Positions 17,064 to 27,246 of a DNA stretch of 37,199 nucleotides are shown here, piece after piece. Position 1 is the stretch's first letter. Every line of letters begins with the position of its first letter. Origin of the DNA: Hydrotalea flava (GTDB lineage: Bacteria > Bacteroidota > Bacteroidia > Chitinophagales > Chitinophagaceae); the NCBI RefSeq assembly GCF_001623405.1, contig NZ_LUHG01000035.1, positions 1 through 37,199 on the forward strand, given 5' to 3'. The position numbers were made by a program, and so were the translations under genes. The notes under the pieces were generated by a model that was not told the origin of the DNA, did no database searches, and was given only the letters and a program-made list of their open reading frames with translations.

Positions 17064-17548
17064 TTATTTGAAATAATAACGGTAAACATCCAAATGTTTA
17101 TCAATTTTATCAAATGTACTTTTTGCCAAAGTAGAATCTGTAATGGAATTTAACTAGTTGCTTTCATTGATAAGTGGCTCTAACCAGTGGGACAGGGCTT
17201 CATGTTCCGGCCCCGACATTCTGCATTCCTGTATCATTTTGTTCAATCCATTCGTCAAATCTTTGCCTAGTATTTGATATTCTTTTAATGATGGGTTGGG
17301 TAATATTTTAAAATTGTCCGCAATATTTCGGAGGTCTCTTAAATTTCTATTGGTAATTGAATCAGCTTTCCATTTTGCACCATTATTCAAAGTAAGGTCG
17401 GGAATGTTTGTATGGTGTCGCTATTTGTTTTTGCCTGCTTAGCTGCATCATTCCCACTATTGCAAGCAATAAACAGAGTGGGTATTAAGAGTAATAAAAA
17501 TGTATTTCTGAAATACCTTGAAAAGGTTACTATTTTAATCTTTTTCAT
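17064..17548 (-). pseudogene. Lipoprotein gene with a frameshift and a nonsense codon
   Basis: From 17548 the frame gives a lipoprotein signal, MKKIKIVTFSRYF...LLLLIPTLFIAC, then NSGNDAAKQ. A frameshift near 17398-17402 leads into NNGAKWKADSITNRNLRDLRNIADNF in another frame, and a TAG at 17154-17156 stops it. Reading on gives LNSITDSTLAKSTFDKIDKHLDVYRYYFK to TAA at 17064-17066. The pieces join into a coherent lipoprotein of about 160 residues. Its family is not known to me. Two independent lesions make a true pseudogene more likely than one sequencing error. Confidence 0.75.
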
Positions 17549-17707
17549 AGTTTTTGTTTTAATTCAGATAAAGAATTGTGAAATAGTAATTGTTAAAATC
17601 TTATTAAAGCCACCTTAATATTTTTTAATCGAAAAATACTTTTTTAACCCTTCTGATTATTTATTTCAAAAATATTCATCATTAATATTTTGTATTAGAA
17701 TACTTCG

Positions 17708-18466
17708 TTATTCTTTAAAAAAGATCGATGAATTAGCTTGTGCAGTGCTGGTTACAATTAATTCGTTGATGCAAACATGGGCAGGCAGCGTTGCACAATA
17801 ATAAGTAATGTTGGCAATATCTTCCGCAAACAATGGTGTATAACCTTCGTAAACAGATTTTGCGGTGGTTTCATTTCCTTTAAAACGTACAATTGAAAAT
17901 TCAGTTTCTGCGGCACCGGGATGTATGGCTGTAACTTTTATTTTATGTGGTAATAAATCAATGCGCATGGCTTTACTGAGTGCATCTACTGCATGTTTGC
18001 TGGCGCAATAACCATTTCCATTTACATATACTTCTTTACCTGCTATTGAACCAATGTTAATGATATGCCCTTTTTGTTGTGGTATCATAAATGGTAAAAC
18101 GGCTTTGGTTACATACATCAATCCCTTTACGTTAGTATTCAACATAATTTCCCAATCATCAATATCGGCTTTGTCAAAGGGTTCTCTTCCTAAGGCCAAT
18201 CCTGCATTGTTTACTAAAACTGCTATTCCTTTCCATTCTTCCGGAATATTTTCAATACATGTAAATACAGCATTCCTGTCTTGTACATCAAATACCAATG
18301 GTAATGTTTTAACACTATATTTTTGTTCTAATTCTTTGCTGATTTCTTCTAATCTTTCTTTTCTTCTACCTGTTAATATCAGGTTCCATTTGTTTTCGGC
18401 AAATAATTGTGCAATGGCTTTCCCAAACCCTGAAGTAGCTCCGGTAATGAGTATAATCTTCTTCAT
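17708..18466 (-). CDS. Short-chain dehydrogenase/reductase (YdfG-like)
   Basis: 252 residues, classical SDR length. The cofactor loop TGATSGFG (8-15), the NNAG motif (86-89), Ser140, Tyr153 and Lys157 (YCASK) are all present and properly spaced. Arg34-Arg35 after the second strand favours NADP(H). It would oxidise or reduce a small alcohol such as a hydroxy acid, as do YdfG-type enzymes; the substrate is inferred by similarity. It stands alone on the minus strand downstream of the surface-protein pair. Confidence 0.92.
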   Translation of the reverse strand: MKKIILITGATSGFGKAIAQLFAENKWNLILTGRRKERLEEISKELEQKYSVKTLPLVFDVQDRNAVFTCIENIPEEWKGIAVLVNNAGLALGREPFDKADIDDWEIMLNTNVKGLMYVTKAVLPFMIPQQKGHIINIGSIAGKEVYVNGNGYCASKHAVDALSKAMRIDLLPHKIKVTAIHPGAAETEFSIVRFKGNETTAKSVYEGYTPLFAEDIANITYYCATLPAHVCINELIVTSTAQANSSIFFKE

Positions 18467-18526
18467 ACTATAATGGTTTGAATTGATAATTTTAAACGCT
18501 GGAACAATGTAAAAGTGATTGCAAAA

Positions 18527-21199
18527 TTACCTGATTAATATGACTGTGCCATTTTTTGAAATGGTATTGCCTAAATAATCCATTCCTTTTGCGATGAACA
18601 CATAAGCCCCACTGGGTTGTGCAGTTCCATTCATGGTGCCATCCCATCCTGCATTGGGTTGTGAAGTGGTGTAAATTAGTTGCCCCCAACGGTTATAAAT
18701 ACTAAAAAAATCTAAACGACTTATTCCTAATAAGATTGGTCGCATAATATCGTTTTTACCATCGCCATTGGGTGTAAAGGCCTTGGGTACCAGTATATCA
18801 GGCCCTGAATTATATACTTTAACCATTAAACTGTTTTCCCCAAAACATCCGGAAGTAGAATCGGTAGCTCTTACCTTAAATCTAATTTCGTTAATGGGGC
18901 TTGTAATGGTTGCAATGGGATGAGCGCTTAGGGAATTATTGAGATATCCTGATGGTGTCCAATTATATCCAAAATGGCTGCTATCTGCTAATAAAGCCTG
19001 TAATTGCAGAGGTTGATTGAGTACTACTGAAGTATCATTTCCCACATTAATTTGTATGGGCTGTACCACTTTTACCAATACAGTATCTGTTACGGGTTTA
19101 ATACAACCACTGTTATTTTGCCCGGTTAAAACATAATGGGTAGTTTGGTTAGGGCCTGCAATGGGTTGTAATGTATTGGCATTGAGCAGCGTGTTTATCG
19201 GCGACCAGCTAAAATTATCTGCATTGGTATTGCCACTTAATTGGGTGCGATTGCCAAAACAAATAATAGCATTGCCCGAAGCCTGAACGGTTGGGTACGG
19301 AAATACCTGTACGTTAACCGTATCATAAGCAGGGCATTTGCCTAAGTTGGCTTGCACATAATAAGTAGTATTAGTAAGTGGGGCTACTTTTGGATTCTTA
19401 ACCGGCGCAATGGGTATACCGTTAATGCTCGTCCATTTATAACTGAGTGCATAACTTACAGGATTAAACTGTAAGGTATCGGTTTTGCAAATACTGGTAT
19501 CGGGGCCGGCATTAATGGTAATGAACTGTAGTACATTTACCTGTATGGAATCTTTATTAATACAGCCATTATTATTTACAGTTACCACATAAGTTGCCGT
19601 GTCTTTTGGATGTACCTGTGGGTTCGGCGCAGTAGCATTGATAATACTACCCGGTGCCTGCATACTCGTCCATTGAAAACTACTGCCGGGGCTGTTGGCT
19701 ATTAATGGTAAGGTATCTATACTACAAATCAGTGTATCATGAAAAGGTAAACTCAAGAAAGGTTTATCGGGAACGGTAATGGTTTTAGAAAGTGTATCGG
19801 TACAACCTTTAGAGCTGTATACGGTAAAGAATACAGTTTTAGTTCCTGTGGAAGCATAAGTGTATGTTGGATTTTGTTGGGAAGACGTATCTGATGTTGT
19901 GTTGGCATCTCCAAAGTTCCATTGCCAGCCGTTTATGATTCCATATTTGGTAGTACTTGCATCTTTAAACTGATAAGGATTTAAAATACAACTACCAGAA
20001 ACAGAAAAATCGGCTTTGAATCCGGGAAAAACAGATACCTGAGCAGTTGCAGAATCTTCGCAACCGCCGGTTGCGGTTACTTTTAATTTCATTACAAAAG
20101 TTCCGGTATCTGAATAAGTATAAGTGGGTTTTGGACTTGTTGAAGTATCTTTCAACGGATTTTTTAAATCGCCAAATTTCCAGGCATACGACTGTATGTT
20201 TGGATTGGTACTCTCATTAAAAAAGTTAAATGTAAAATTGTTGCAGTTAATGTATTTCGGATTGAGGCTGGCGCCATTTACCGAACAATCGCCAATCGTT
20301 AATATAAAATCTTTTCGGTGATGGTCTAATAAAACGCTATTACGCCATTCTTCTACAATTACACATACCACATATTTTCCTGCCGGTGGTGCAATACCTG
20401 AAATTAAACCGGTGTGAACGTCAATAGTAACACCGCTACCCAATGGACTAAGCCCCGAGTAAGGTGCTATATAATTTACTAAAACGGGTTGTAAAGTGGG
20501 AATAAGGCTGGGATCAGGATCGGGATTAGTGCTTACAGTGTAATTACCGGGTGTACCGTCGTATGCCGGCGCAAATTTATAGGCCAATGAATCTCCATCA
20601 GGATCAGAAGCTGAGTAATTGAAAGTAAATCCTGTGTTTTTACATACAATGGTCGTATCACTAATGGTAAAAACAGGGCTGCTGTTGGTGCCTACAGGTA
20701 ATTGCTGTGTGCCGGGAATTTCGGCAGTAAAGGTAGCGCCAACACTGCTGCCTGCTACATTTTGAACCACTGCTCTTGAATAACGAACCCATGAAAGGGT
20801 GTAACCGCCTGTATTAATCGGCAATTCAATGGTACTGCTATAGGTGCCTACCTGATAACAAGCCACCGGATTACCGGTTAAGCAGGGATTGATGCCTTGT
20901 GTGTTTTGAATTGTGGGTGGATTGCCAGCAAATTGCTGTGCCAGTTTGATAGAGGTAATATAGGTGGCAGTTGCTTTATCATAAATGCCAACCGTTACAT
21001 TTTCTCCATTCAACGGTGCTGAATTTGCGGGAGCATTGCACTCTCTGAACAAACGCATGGTAATTAAATATTTAGCCGTGTTGGGTGAGGAGCCTGCACC
21101 CTGGTATAAATAGCTTAATTCTCCTGCTGCAATATGCACTGCATTGGCATGTTGTACCAAAAACATCAATAAAACACTTATTAGTAAAAATTTCCGCAT
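18527..21199 (-). CDS. Large secreted PKD-domain protein with T9SS C-terminal domain (paralog 1)
   Basis: 890 residues with a signal peptide (MRKFLLISVLLMFLVQHANA). A conserved N-terminal region (AAGELSYLYQG...TMRLFRECNAP...) is followed by PKD domains (SYAWKFGD, WQWNFGD), several Ig-like NxGPDTSxC modules, and a gliding-motility-associated C-terminal domain: FTPNGDGKNDIMRP, FSIYNRWGQLIY, GWDGTMNG, PSGAYVF. That last domain is the type B sorting signal for the type IX secretion system, so it should be placed on or beyond the outer surface, perhaps as an adhesin. The tandem neighbour at 21302 has the same layout and clear sequence similarity. Confidence 0.92.
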   Translation of the reverse strand: MRKFLLISVLLMFLVQHANAVHIAAGELSYLYQGAGSSPNTAKYLITMRLFRECNAPANSAPLNGENVTVGIYDKATATYITSIKLAQQFAGNPPTIQNTQGINPCLTGNPVACYQVGTYSSTIELPINTGGYTLSWVRYSRAVVQNVAGSSVGATFTAEIPGTQQLPVGTNSSPVFTISDTTIVCKNTGFTFNYSASDPDGDSLAYKFAPAYDGTPGNYTVSTNPDPDPSLIPTLQPVLVNYIAPYSGLSPLGSGVTIDVHTGLISGIAPPAGKYVVCVIVEEWRNSVLLDHHRKDFILTIGDCSVNGASLNPKYINCNNFTFNFFNESTNPNIQSYAWKFGDLKNPLKDTSTSPKPTYTYSDTGTFVMKLKVTATGGCEDSATAQVSVFPGFKADFSVSGSCILNPYQFKDASTTKYGIINGWQWNFGDANTTSDTSSQQNPTYTYASTGTKTVFFTVYSSKGCTDTLSKTITVPDKPFLSLPFHDTLICSIDTLPLIANSPGSSFQWTSMQAPGSIINATAPNPQVHPKDTATYVVTVNNNGCINKDSIQVNVLQFITINAGPDTSICKTDTLQFNPVSYALSYKWTSINGIPIAPVKNPKVAPLTNTTYYVQANLGKCPAYDTVNVQVFPYPTVQASGNAIICFGNRTQLSGNTNADNFSWSPINTLLNANTLQPIAGPNQTTHYVLTGQNNSGCIKPVTDTVLVKVVQPIQINVGNDTSVVLNQPLQLQALLADSSHFGYNWTPSGYLNNSLSAHPIATITSPINEIRFKVRATDSTSGCFGENSLMVKVYNSGPDILVPKAFTPNGDGKNDIMRPILLGISRLDFFSIYNRWGQLIYTTSQPNAGWDGTMNGTAQPSGAYVFIAKGMDYLGNTISKNGTVILIR

Positions 21200-21301
21200 G
21201 GCAACTTCCGCATCAGCTCTTTGGTGAATTGAATGAATGATGATTTTTCAAATGAATTATTGGATTTTTATACAAGATGAATGCACACTTTATTTTGCTG
21301 C

Positions 21302-23935
21302 TTATCTGATGAGTACCACTGTTCCCTTTTTATAAATTTTTTTACTTGTAAAATCTATTCCTTCTGCGGTATAAACATACGTACCTGCCGGCTGCATGCT
21401 GCCATTATAAGTGCCATCCCAACCTTCCCCAATTTGATGTGTGGTAAAAATAAGTTGCCCCCATCTATTATAAATGTTAAAATATCGTAAATCGGTTATA
21501 CCAACGGGAATGGGTTTCAGTATATCATTTTTATTATCATGGTTGGGGGTAAAAGCAGTTGGTATAAAAATATCGGGGCCGGTTCTGAAAACCCGTACCC
21601 ATAATTTATCAGTACCTGTACATCCTACGCTGTTTGTTGCAGTTACGGTGTATTGAATAGAATCGGCCATGGTGGTATTAAAAGTGGCAATAGGATTTGG
21701 AATGGTAGGGTTAGTTAAATAAGTAGCAGGGAGCCAGGTATATTGCACAATAATGCCGGTACTGTCTCCATCATAATTACTGGTGGCCAATAATTGCAAA
21801 GGTTGGTTTACTACTACGGCAGTATCATTTCCTGCATGCACTTTTACCGGTGTATACACTGTTACCAAAATAGTATCGGTAATGGGTTTAATGCAGCCTG
21901 TATCATACCGTACAGTCAATGTATACGGGGTTGTATTGCCCGGTGCCACAATAGGTTGTAGCGTATTGCCATTCAGCATATTTTTATTCGGGCTCCATTC
22001 AAATGCAGAGGCATTGGTGGTTGCATTTAATTGTGTTCGTCCTCCAAAACAAATACCTACATCGGGGCCTGCATTGGCTTGTGGATATGGGTCGGCAATA
22101 ATACGGGTATAAGCCGTATCTCTACATTTACCTAAATTAGCGATGAGCCGATAGTTGGTAGAAGTAGTGGGTTGAAATAACGGGTTTTTTAATTTTGGGT
22201 TATCTATTCCTGTAGTGGGAAACCATTCATAGCCCAACGCTTCACTTACCGGATATAACCGAAACGTATCACTTAAACAAACCGTTGTATCGGGCACTAC
22301 TTTTACGGAAATGGAATCTAATACTCGAACGCGAATACTATCTTTACTCACACAGCCATTGTTGTTTACTGTTACCTGATAAGTAGTAGTAATTTTGGGA
22401 TAAACAAAAGGATTGGGTGCATTGGGATTAATGATGTTATAATTAGGTACCCAACTATAAGCGCCAATGCTGGCCGATTGCAGTTGAAGGGTATCAATAC
22501 TGCAAATCAACGTATCGCGAAAAGGCAACTGCAATGGCGGATTACTATATATAATTACTGATTGTTTGGCAGTGTCAATACACCCTTTATCGCTTTGCGA
22601 AATAAGTGTAACATTTACCGTACCCGGCGCGGAGTAGGTATAGGAAGGGTTTTGTTGTTTAGAAGTAGCCGCATTTGAATTAGGATCCCCAAAATTCCAT
22701 TGCCATTTACTAACGGTGCCATATTTAGCTGTACTCTTATCTGTAAATTGAAATGGCCTTAAATAACAATCACCCTGCACACTAAAATCAGCTTTGTAGC
22801 CTGGGTAAACCATTACAATGGTGCTATCGGTACCCACACAGGAATTGGGTCCGGTAACCGTTAAATGTGCCACAAAACGGCCAGTATCGAGGTAGGTGTA
22901 TTGAAGGGTAGGTGTATTGGCTGAAAAGGATGGATTAGCGGGATCACCTACCGTCCAGTTATAAGAAAGAATAGATGATGAAGTAGATTGGTTTTCAAAA
23001 TAAACCGTAAAATCTTTACAGTTTACAATACTGGAAGGTAGGTCTGCTTCAATAATATCGCAGGATTGTACTTTTAAAATAAAATCTTTTCGATGATAAC
23101 CAATTTGTTGCCCATTTCTGAATTCAGCAATACAAACATTCACTACATATTGTCCGGCCGGAGGTGCAATACCACTAATAATGCCGGTAACAGGGTTAAT
23201 GGTTACCTGATTGCCCAATGGCATAGTGCCACTATAGCCGCCGCCATAAGGTACAGGCGTTAAGGTTAAAAATTGCGGTGGTGCCTGATTTTGTCCGGTA
23301 TTGGGTGCCGAATAAGCGTCGCAAAAAGAGTAACTTAACGAATCATTATCGGGGTCCACGGCACTGAAATCCAAATTGAATTTTTTATTGGCGCAAACCA
23401 ATGTTGTATCTTTTATTTTGTATTCAGGGCTGCTATTGTGGCCAACGGGCAGAGTATTGGTACCCGGCAAAAAAGTTACATAATCGCTACCTACATTGTT
23501 ATTGGTAAGGTTTGAGATATTATCAATACGGCAGCAACCCATTCTGGAAAGTGTATAACCGTTGGCATTAATCGGTAAATCAATTGTGTTGGTATATAAT
23601 GCAATTTGATAACACACGCTTACATTGCCCACCAGACAGGGAAAATTAGCTGTATTTAACTGAATGGTGGTGATGCCACCTGTTAATGGCAGGCCCAATG
23701 ATTTTACCAATGTGGTTCCATCATAAAATCCTACTATCACATTTTCAGATTGCAATAATGGCCCTGTTGAAGCACAGTCTCTAAACAAACGCAAAGTAAC
23801 CTGATAGCTGTTGGTGCCGGGTGTTGTGCCGGGCCCTAAATATTTATAAAACAATTCACCACCGGCTACATGCCTGGCCCGTGCCAGATGTGCAACTGCC
23901 ATCAATATTATAATTATCAATAAAATCTTTTTCAA
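21302..23935 (-). CDS. Large secreted PKD-domain protein with T9SS C-terminal domain (paralog 2)
   Basis: 877 residues with a signal peptide (ILLIIIILMAVAHLARA). Same order as paralog 1: N-terminal AGGELFYKYLGPG...TLRLFRDCAS, PKD domains (SYNWTVGD, WQWNFGD), Ig-like NAGPDVGICFGGR modules, then the T9SS type B sorting domain (FTPNHDNKNDILKP, FNIYNRWGQLIF, GWDGTYNG, PAGTYVYTAEG). The stop lies 102 bp before the start of paralog 1. Tandem duplication followed by divergence is the simple explanation. Role likely surface adhesion or gliding; unproven. Confidence 0.92.
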   Translation of the reverse strand: MKKILLIIIILMAVAHLARARHVAGGELFYKYLGPGTTPGTNSYQVTLRLFRDCASTGPLLQSENVIVGFYDGTTLVKSLGLPLTGGITTIQLNTANFPCLVGNVSVCYQIALYTNTIDLPINANGYTLSRMGCCRIDNISNLTNNNVGSDYVTFLPGTNTLPVGHNSSPEYKIKDTTLVCANKKFNLDFSAVDPDNDSLSYSFCDAYSAPNTGQNQAPPQFLTLTPVPYGGGYSGTMPLGNQVTINPVTGIISGIAPPAGQYVVNVCIAEFRNGQQIGYHRKDFILKVQSCDIIEADLPSSIVNCKDFTVYFENQSTSSSILSYNWTVGDPANPSFSANTPTLQYTYLDTGRFVAHLTVTGPNSCVGTDSTIVMVYPGYKADFSVQGDCYLRPFQFTDKSTAKYGTVSKWQWNFGDPNSNAATSKQQNPSYTYSAPGTVNVTLISQSDKGCIDTAKQSVIIYSNPPLQLPFRDTLICSIDTLQLQSASIGAYSWVPNYNIINPNAPNPFVYPKITTTYQVTVNNNGCVSKDSIRVRVLDSISVKVVPDTTVCLSDTFRLYPVSEALGYEWFPTTGIDNPKLKNPLFQPTTSTNYRLIANLGKCRDTAYTRIIADPYPQANAGPDVGICFGGRTQLNATTNASAFEWSPNKNMLNGNTLQPIVAPGNTTPYTLTVRYDTGCIKPITDTILVTVYTPVKVHAGNDTAVVVNQPLQLLATSNYDGDSTGIIVQYTWLPATYLTNPTIPNPIATFNTTMADSIQYTVTATNSVGCTGTDKLWVRVFRTGPDIFIPTAFTPNHDNKNDILKPIPVGITDLRYFNIYNRWGQLIFTTHQIGEGWDGTYNGSMQPAGTYVYTAEGIDFTSKKIYKKGTVVLIR

Positions 23936-23969
23936 ACGGTATAAAGTTTTATGCTCTATTCACTGCTTC

Positions 23970-24803
23970 TTATGCATCGGCAAGCGTGTGATATACAGAT
24001 TTTAAAAAACTGTTGATATGCTGATTTACTTTTTCTGTTTCCTCCCACATGCCCATGTGGCCTGTTTCAGGAAGAATATACACATAAGAACAGTTGGGCA
24101 AATGTGATTGTTGTAATACATCTTCTATAGGTGCAGCTTTATCTTCTGTACCCATAATAAACAAAACCGGACAATCTGCATTTTTTAAAACATTGGTTCT
24201 GTCTGGCCGCAAACGCATAGCTTCATAATATTGCTGACATGCCTGTGTATTGCTGTTTTTTGCCCGTTCTATTAACAGATCTATTTTTTCGGGATGTGCT
24301 GCCTTAAAACGTGCGGCAAATAAATTAGGGATGGTAGTTTTGATAAAAGCATAGGCACCATATTCTTCCATTACCCGGATGCCTTTTAAACGGTTTTCCT
24401 TTTTTTCGGCATTATCGGCAAATGCGGTAGAATGAATGAGCCCAAAACCCTTTAATAACTCAGGATACAAAGCCGCAAAAGCTAATGTAATATACCCGCC
24501 TAAACTATGCCCCAACATTACAAAATGGGTGATGTTTTCTTCCTCAATTATTTTTTTAATTGCCTGCGCATAATCTTCCATTTCAACAGCCTCTTTTCCT
24601 GTTTGCGGTTGTAACATATCGGCATTGCCCGTTCCGGGAATAGATGGTGTAATTACAGTAAAATTATTTTTTAAAAAAGCAACTTGTGCATTCCAAATAG
24701 ATGCATCTTCTCCAAATCCATGCATTAAGAGTACCACAGGTCCGGCTCCAACTTTGTGATAGGCCAGTTTACCGTTTTTGTAGTTGCAATATCTTTCCAT
24801 CAT
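23970..24803 (-). CDS. Cytosolic alpha/beta hydrolase
   Basis: 277 residues without signal peptide. The classical fold is shown by LLMHGFGEDASIW (oxyanion hole), the nucleophile elbow GHSLGG with Ser100, the acid Asp221 (GTEDKAAP) and His249 (ETGHMG). Substrate is unknown; this group includes proline iminopeptidases, esterases and haloalkane-dehalogenase-like enzymes. It starts only 4 bp after the lnt stop, so the two are co-transcribed. An alternative start one codon later (M2) is equally possible. Confidence 0.88.
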   Translation of the reverse strand: MMERYCNYKNGKLAYHKVGAGPVVLLMHGFGEDASIWNAQVAFLKNNFTVITPSIPGTGNADMLQPQTGKEAVEMEDYAQAIKKIIEEENITHFVMLGHSLGGYITLAFAALYPELLKGFGLIHSTAFADNAEKKENRLKGIRVMEEYGAYAFIKTTIPNLFAARFKAAHPEKIDLLIERAKNSNTQACQQYYEAMRLRPDRTNVLKNADCPVLFIMGTEDKAAPIEDVLQQSHLPNCSYVYILPETGHMGMWEETEKVNQHINSFLKSVYHTLADA

Positions 24804-24807
24804 ACCA

Positions 24808-26385
24808 TTACCTTTTTATCTTCAATTGCCACCATTTGAACAATTGATATAAAATTACCAATAACGCTGTAAATGCCGCCAGTTTGTATAACCAATCGCC
24901 CCATTTTACATACAAGGTACTACCGGATGTAGCAGGAATAGGAATATTGAATTTAATTACCGCAGCTTTGTTGTAATCTGTTTGGGTTAAAATTTTGCCC
25001 GATGGGTCAATCACTGCACTAATTCCGGTATTGGCACTACGGGCTACAAATTTTCTGGTTTCGATAGCTCTTAAACGGGCATAGGCTAAATGCTGTAAAT
25101 GACCGGGTGTATTGCCCCACCAACCATCATTGGTGATAATAGTTAATAAATTGGCGCCTTTTTTTACATATTCTGCCACATAAGCACCATATATACTTTC
25201 ATAACAAATAATAGGTGCCATTTTGTAGGGATTGTTGGTTTCAGAAAAAACCACGGCAGCCGTATCGCGGCCATATCCACCAGTGGTTCCTCCAAATTTT
25301 TCAAAGACCGGGCCCATGAAATTTAAAAATGTAGGTAATGATTCTACACCGGGTACCAATTTACTTTTATTGTAAAACTGGTTAGGCCTACCTGCCTGTA
25401 TGGCAACTGCACTGTTAAATGCATCGTAATATTGCCCATTGGGCATGGTATGTGCTGTGGGAGTAGCTTTTTCAAATCTGTACAAAACATAGCTTTCTAA
25501 ACCGGTTAATAAAGTTATATTGGGGTGTTGCTGAATAAACTGAAATACCGGTTGATAAACAGGGCTATTATTCAATTCATTCTGAACCACCGGTTCGGGC
25601 AACGCAGTTTCGGGCCATATAAGCAATGTTGTTTGTTGATTCATGGCCGAATCTGATAAATGAATTAAACGCTCTATTTGTGTTTGGGTTGATAATGTTT
25701 CAAATTTTTGATAGGGGTCAATATTGGGTTGCACAATTACCACATTGGTACTCGTATTAGCTGCTTTTATGGTGGGGATAGATAGGTATCCAATCATAAA
25801 CGGTAGCAGCAAAATGGCCAAAAAAATGCCTGCTAATGGTTTGGAAATGCGTTGACTGGTTTGGTGTTTTTGTAACAGTTGAAACAACAAAATATTGACC
25901 AATAGAATCCATAAAGTTCCACCGCTAACGCCGGTAACTGAATACCATTGCACCCAATTGGGATGGGTAGCAAACACATTGCCAAGCGTTAACCAGGGCC
26001 AGCTTAATTGCCAGTTTAAATGAATCCATTCAAACAGCATCCAGTAAACAATGAATGCAATGCTACCAAATAATGCACTGGTTTTAGAACGCAGTTTAAA
26101 ATAGCCCCATAAAGGAACGCACATTAATATTGAATTGGCTATCATGGCAGCAATACTGCCTACATCGGTCGAGTTCCAAATCCACCAGGTGGTACCCACA
26201 TTCCATATCAACAGGCTCAAAAATGCATAACCTATAAAACTACGGATTTTAGTGGTAGAAGCTGCTATCCAAAGCAAAGGCACAAAGGCAAAAAATATAC
26301 AAAAGGTGAAGGGCGATACCGGCCAGGATGCTACCAACAGCAGGCCACTTGCAATACTTAAAAAAAACAGTTGACTCTTTTTCAA
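24808..26385 (-). CDS. lnt: Apolipoprotein N-acyltransferase
   Basis: 525 residues. An N-terminal set of about seven membrane helices is followed by a periplasmic nitrilase domain and a last C-terminal helix (about 500-517). The catalytic triad of Lnt is present: Glu259 in LIWPETALPEP, Lys340 in YNKSKLVPGVE and Cys394 in ICYESIYG. It adds the third acyl chain to the N-terminal Cys of lipoproteins in the inner membrane. Several neighbours in this window (cytochrome c, NosZ, adaptor, heme protein) have lipoboxes and would be its clients. Followed after 4 bp by the hydrolase. Confidence 0.95.
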   Translation of the reverse strand: MKKSQLFFLSIASGLLLVASWPVSPFTFCIFFAFVPLLWIAASTTKIRSFIGYAFLSLLIWNVGTTWWIWNSTDVGSIAAMIANSILMCVPLWGYFKLRSKTSALFGSIAFIVYWMLFEWIHLNWQLSWPWLTLGNVFATHPNWVQWYSVTGVSGGTLWILLVNILLFQLLQKHQTSQRISKPLAGIFLAILLLPFMIGYLSIPTIKAANTSTNVVIVQPNIDPYQKFETLSTQTQIERLIHLSDSAMNQQTTLLIWPETALPEPVVQNELNNSPVYQPVFQFIQQHPNITLLTGLESYVLYRFEKATPTAHTMPNGQYYDAFNSAVAIQAGRPNQFYNKSKLVPGVESLPTFLNFMGPVFEKFGGTTGGYGRDTAAVVFSETNNPYKMAPIICYESIYGAYVAEYVKKGANLLTIITNDGWWGNTPGHLQHLAYARLRAIETRKFVARSANTGISAVIDPSGKILTQTDYNKAAVIKFNIPIPATSGSTLYVKWGDWLYKLAAFTALLVILYQLFKWWQLKIKR

Positions 26386-26481
26386 ACAAAATATATTTTT
26401 TCGCTCGAAAGTTCGGTTTTTTTTTGAAAGTGCCTGTTTTTTTAAGTTAAGTGGTCATTATTTTTAGTTGTGGTTCGTGCG

Positions 26482-27195
26482 TCAGAGTAATGCAAGTTTT
26501 TTTGCTTTAGGAATCAATAGGTTGTTTTCAATTTGCAGGTGCTCCTCTAAATTTTGATACAAATCTTTTAATGCGATGAAACTGAGCTGAAAAGTTTTAC
26601 AGGCTTGCGGAGGTGCAGTAAAATTTTGCGTAAGCGTTTTTATTTTTTCCATTAAATCATCAGAATGGTCATGTTCTTTTTCTAAGATGCGCAATAGTTT
26701 ATCTAATTCTGACATGGTATTTTCCTGATTGTCTGTTGGTTGTTTTTTTTCCAAAGCTGTAATGGCCGGAAATAGCTTTGATTCTTCATAAATTAAATGT
26801 GCAGAAATCTCATCTTTCCACATCTCAAAAAAGAAAAACACATCTAATAAAAATGGAAATTTTTCACCATGTTTATTGGCTACTTTTTCTAATTGCCCCA
26901 ATAACACGGGTAACTGTATTTTTAAATAGGCGTGGTAATTATTGAGAATATAATTGATAAGTTCTGTTAATGAAAGCTGGCTCAAATCGCTGCTGTTGTT
27001 ATTTGGCTTGAATGCCAATACTTTTTGAATAGCATTTGCTATTACGGAAGCAGGTATTTGTTGGATAGCACAAACCTCAGCCAATGTTTTTTTGCTTAGA
27101 TGACAATAATCAACATGAAATTTTTCCAGTACTGCACCTGTTGCCGGCGATTGTGCTACAATGGAAAAAAGTGGTTCTGACAAAATGTTTTCCAT
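26482..27195 (-). CDS. ric: Iron-sulfur cluster repair di-iron protein (Ric/ScdA/YtfE)
   Basis: 237 residues. Residues about 3-60 form the ScdA N-terminal domain (LFSIVAQSPATGAVLEKFHVDYCHLS). The rest is a hemerythrin-like four-helix bundle with ligand candidates His88, His109, His133, Glu137, His175/177, His219 and Glu223. Ric proteins repair iron-sulfur clusters harmed by NO or oxidants. It is 51 bp downstream of the oxidase-like gene on the same strand and close to the Crp/Fnr and nos genes, which fits protection during N-oxide respiration. The protein looks intact. Confidence 0.92.
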   Translation of the reverse strand: MENILSEPLFSIVAQSPATGAVLEKFHVDYCHLSKKTLAEVCAIQQIPASVIANAIQKVLAFKPNNNSSDLSQLSLTELINYILNNYHAYLKIQLPVLLGQLEKVANKHGEKFPFLLDVFFFFEMWKDEISAHLIYEESKLFPAITALEKKQPTDNQENTMSELDKLLRILEKEHDHSDDLMEKIKTLTQNFTAPPQACKTFQLSFIALKDLYQNLEEHLQIENNLLIPKAKKLALL

Positions 27196-27246
27196 AGCTT
27201 TTTTTACAAAGCTACAACGGTAAGAAAGTACAAACTATGATTAAAG

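Noticed and set aside
18054-18473. 139-codon frame on the plus strand
   Set aside because: Antisense shadow of the short-chain dehydrogenase gene with full catalytic motifs.
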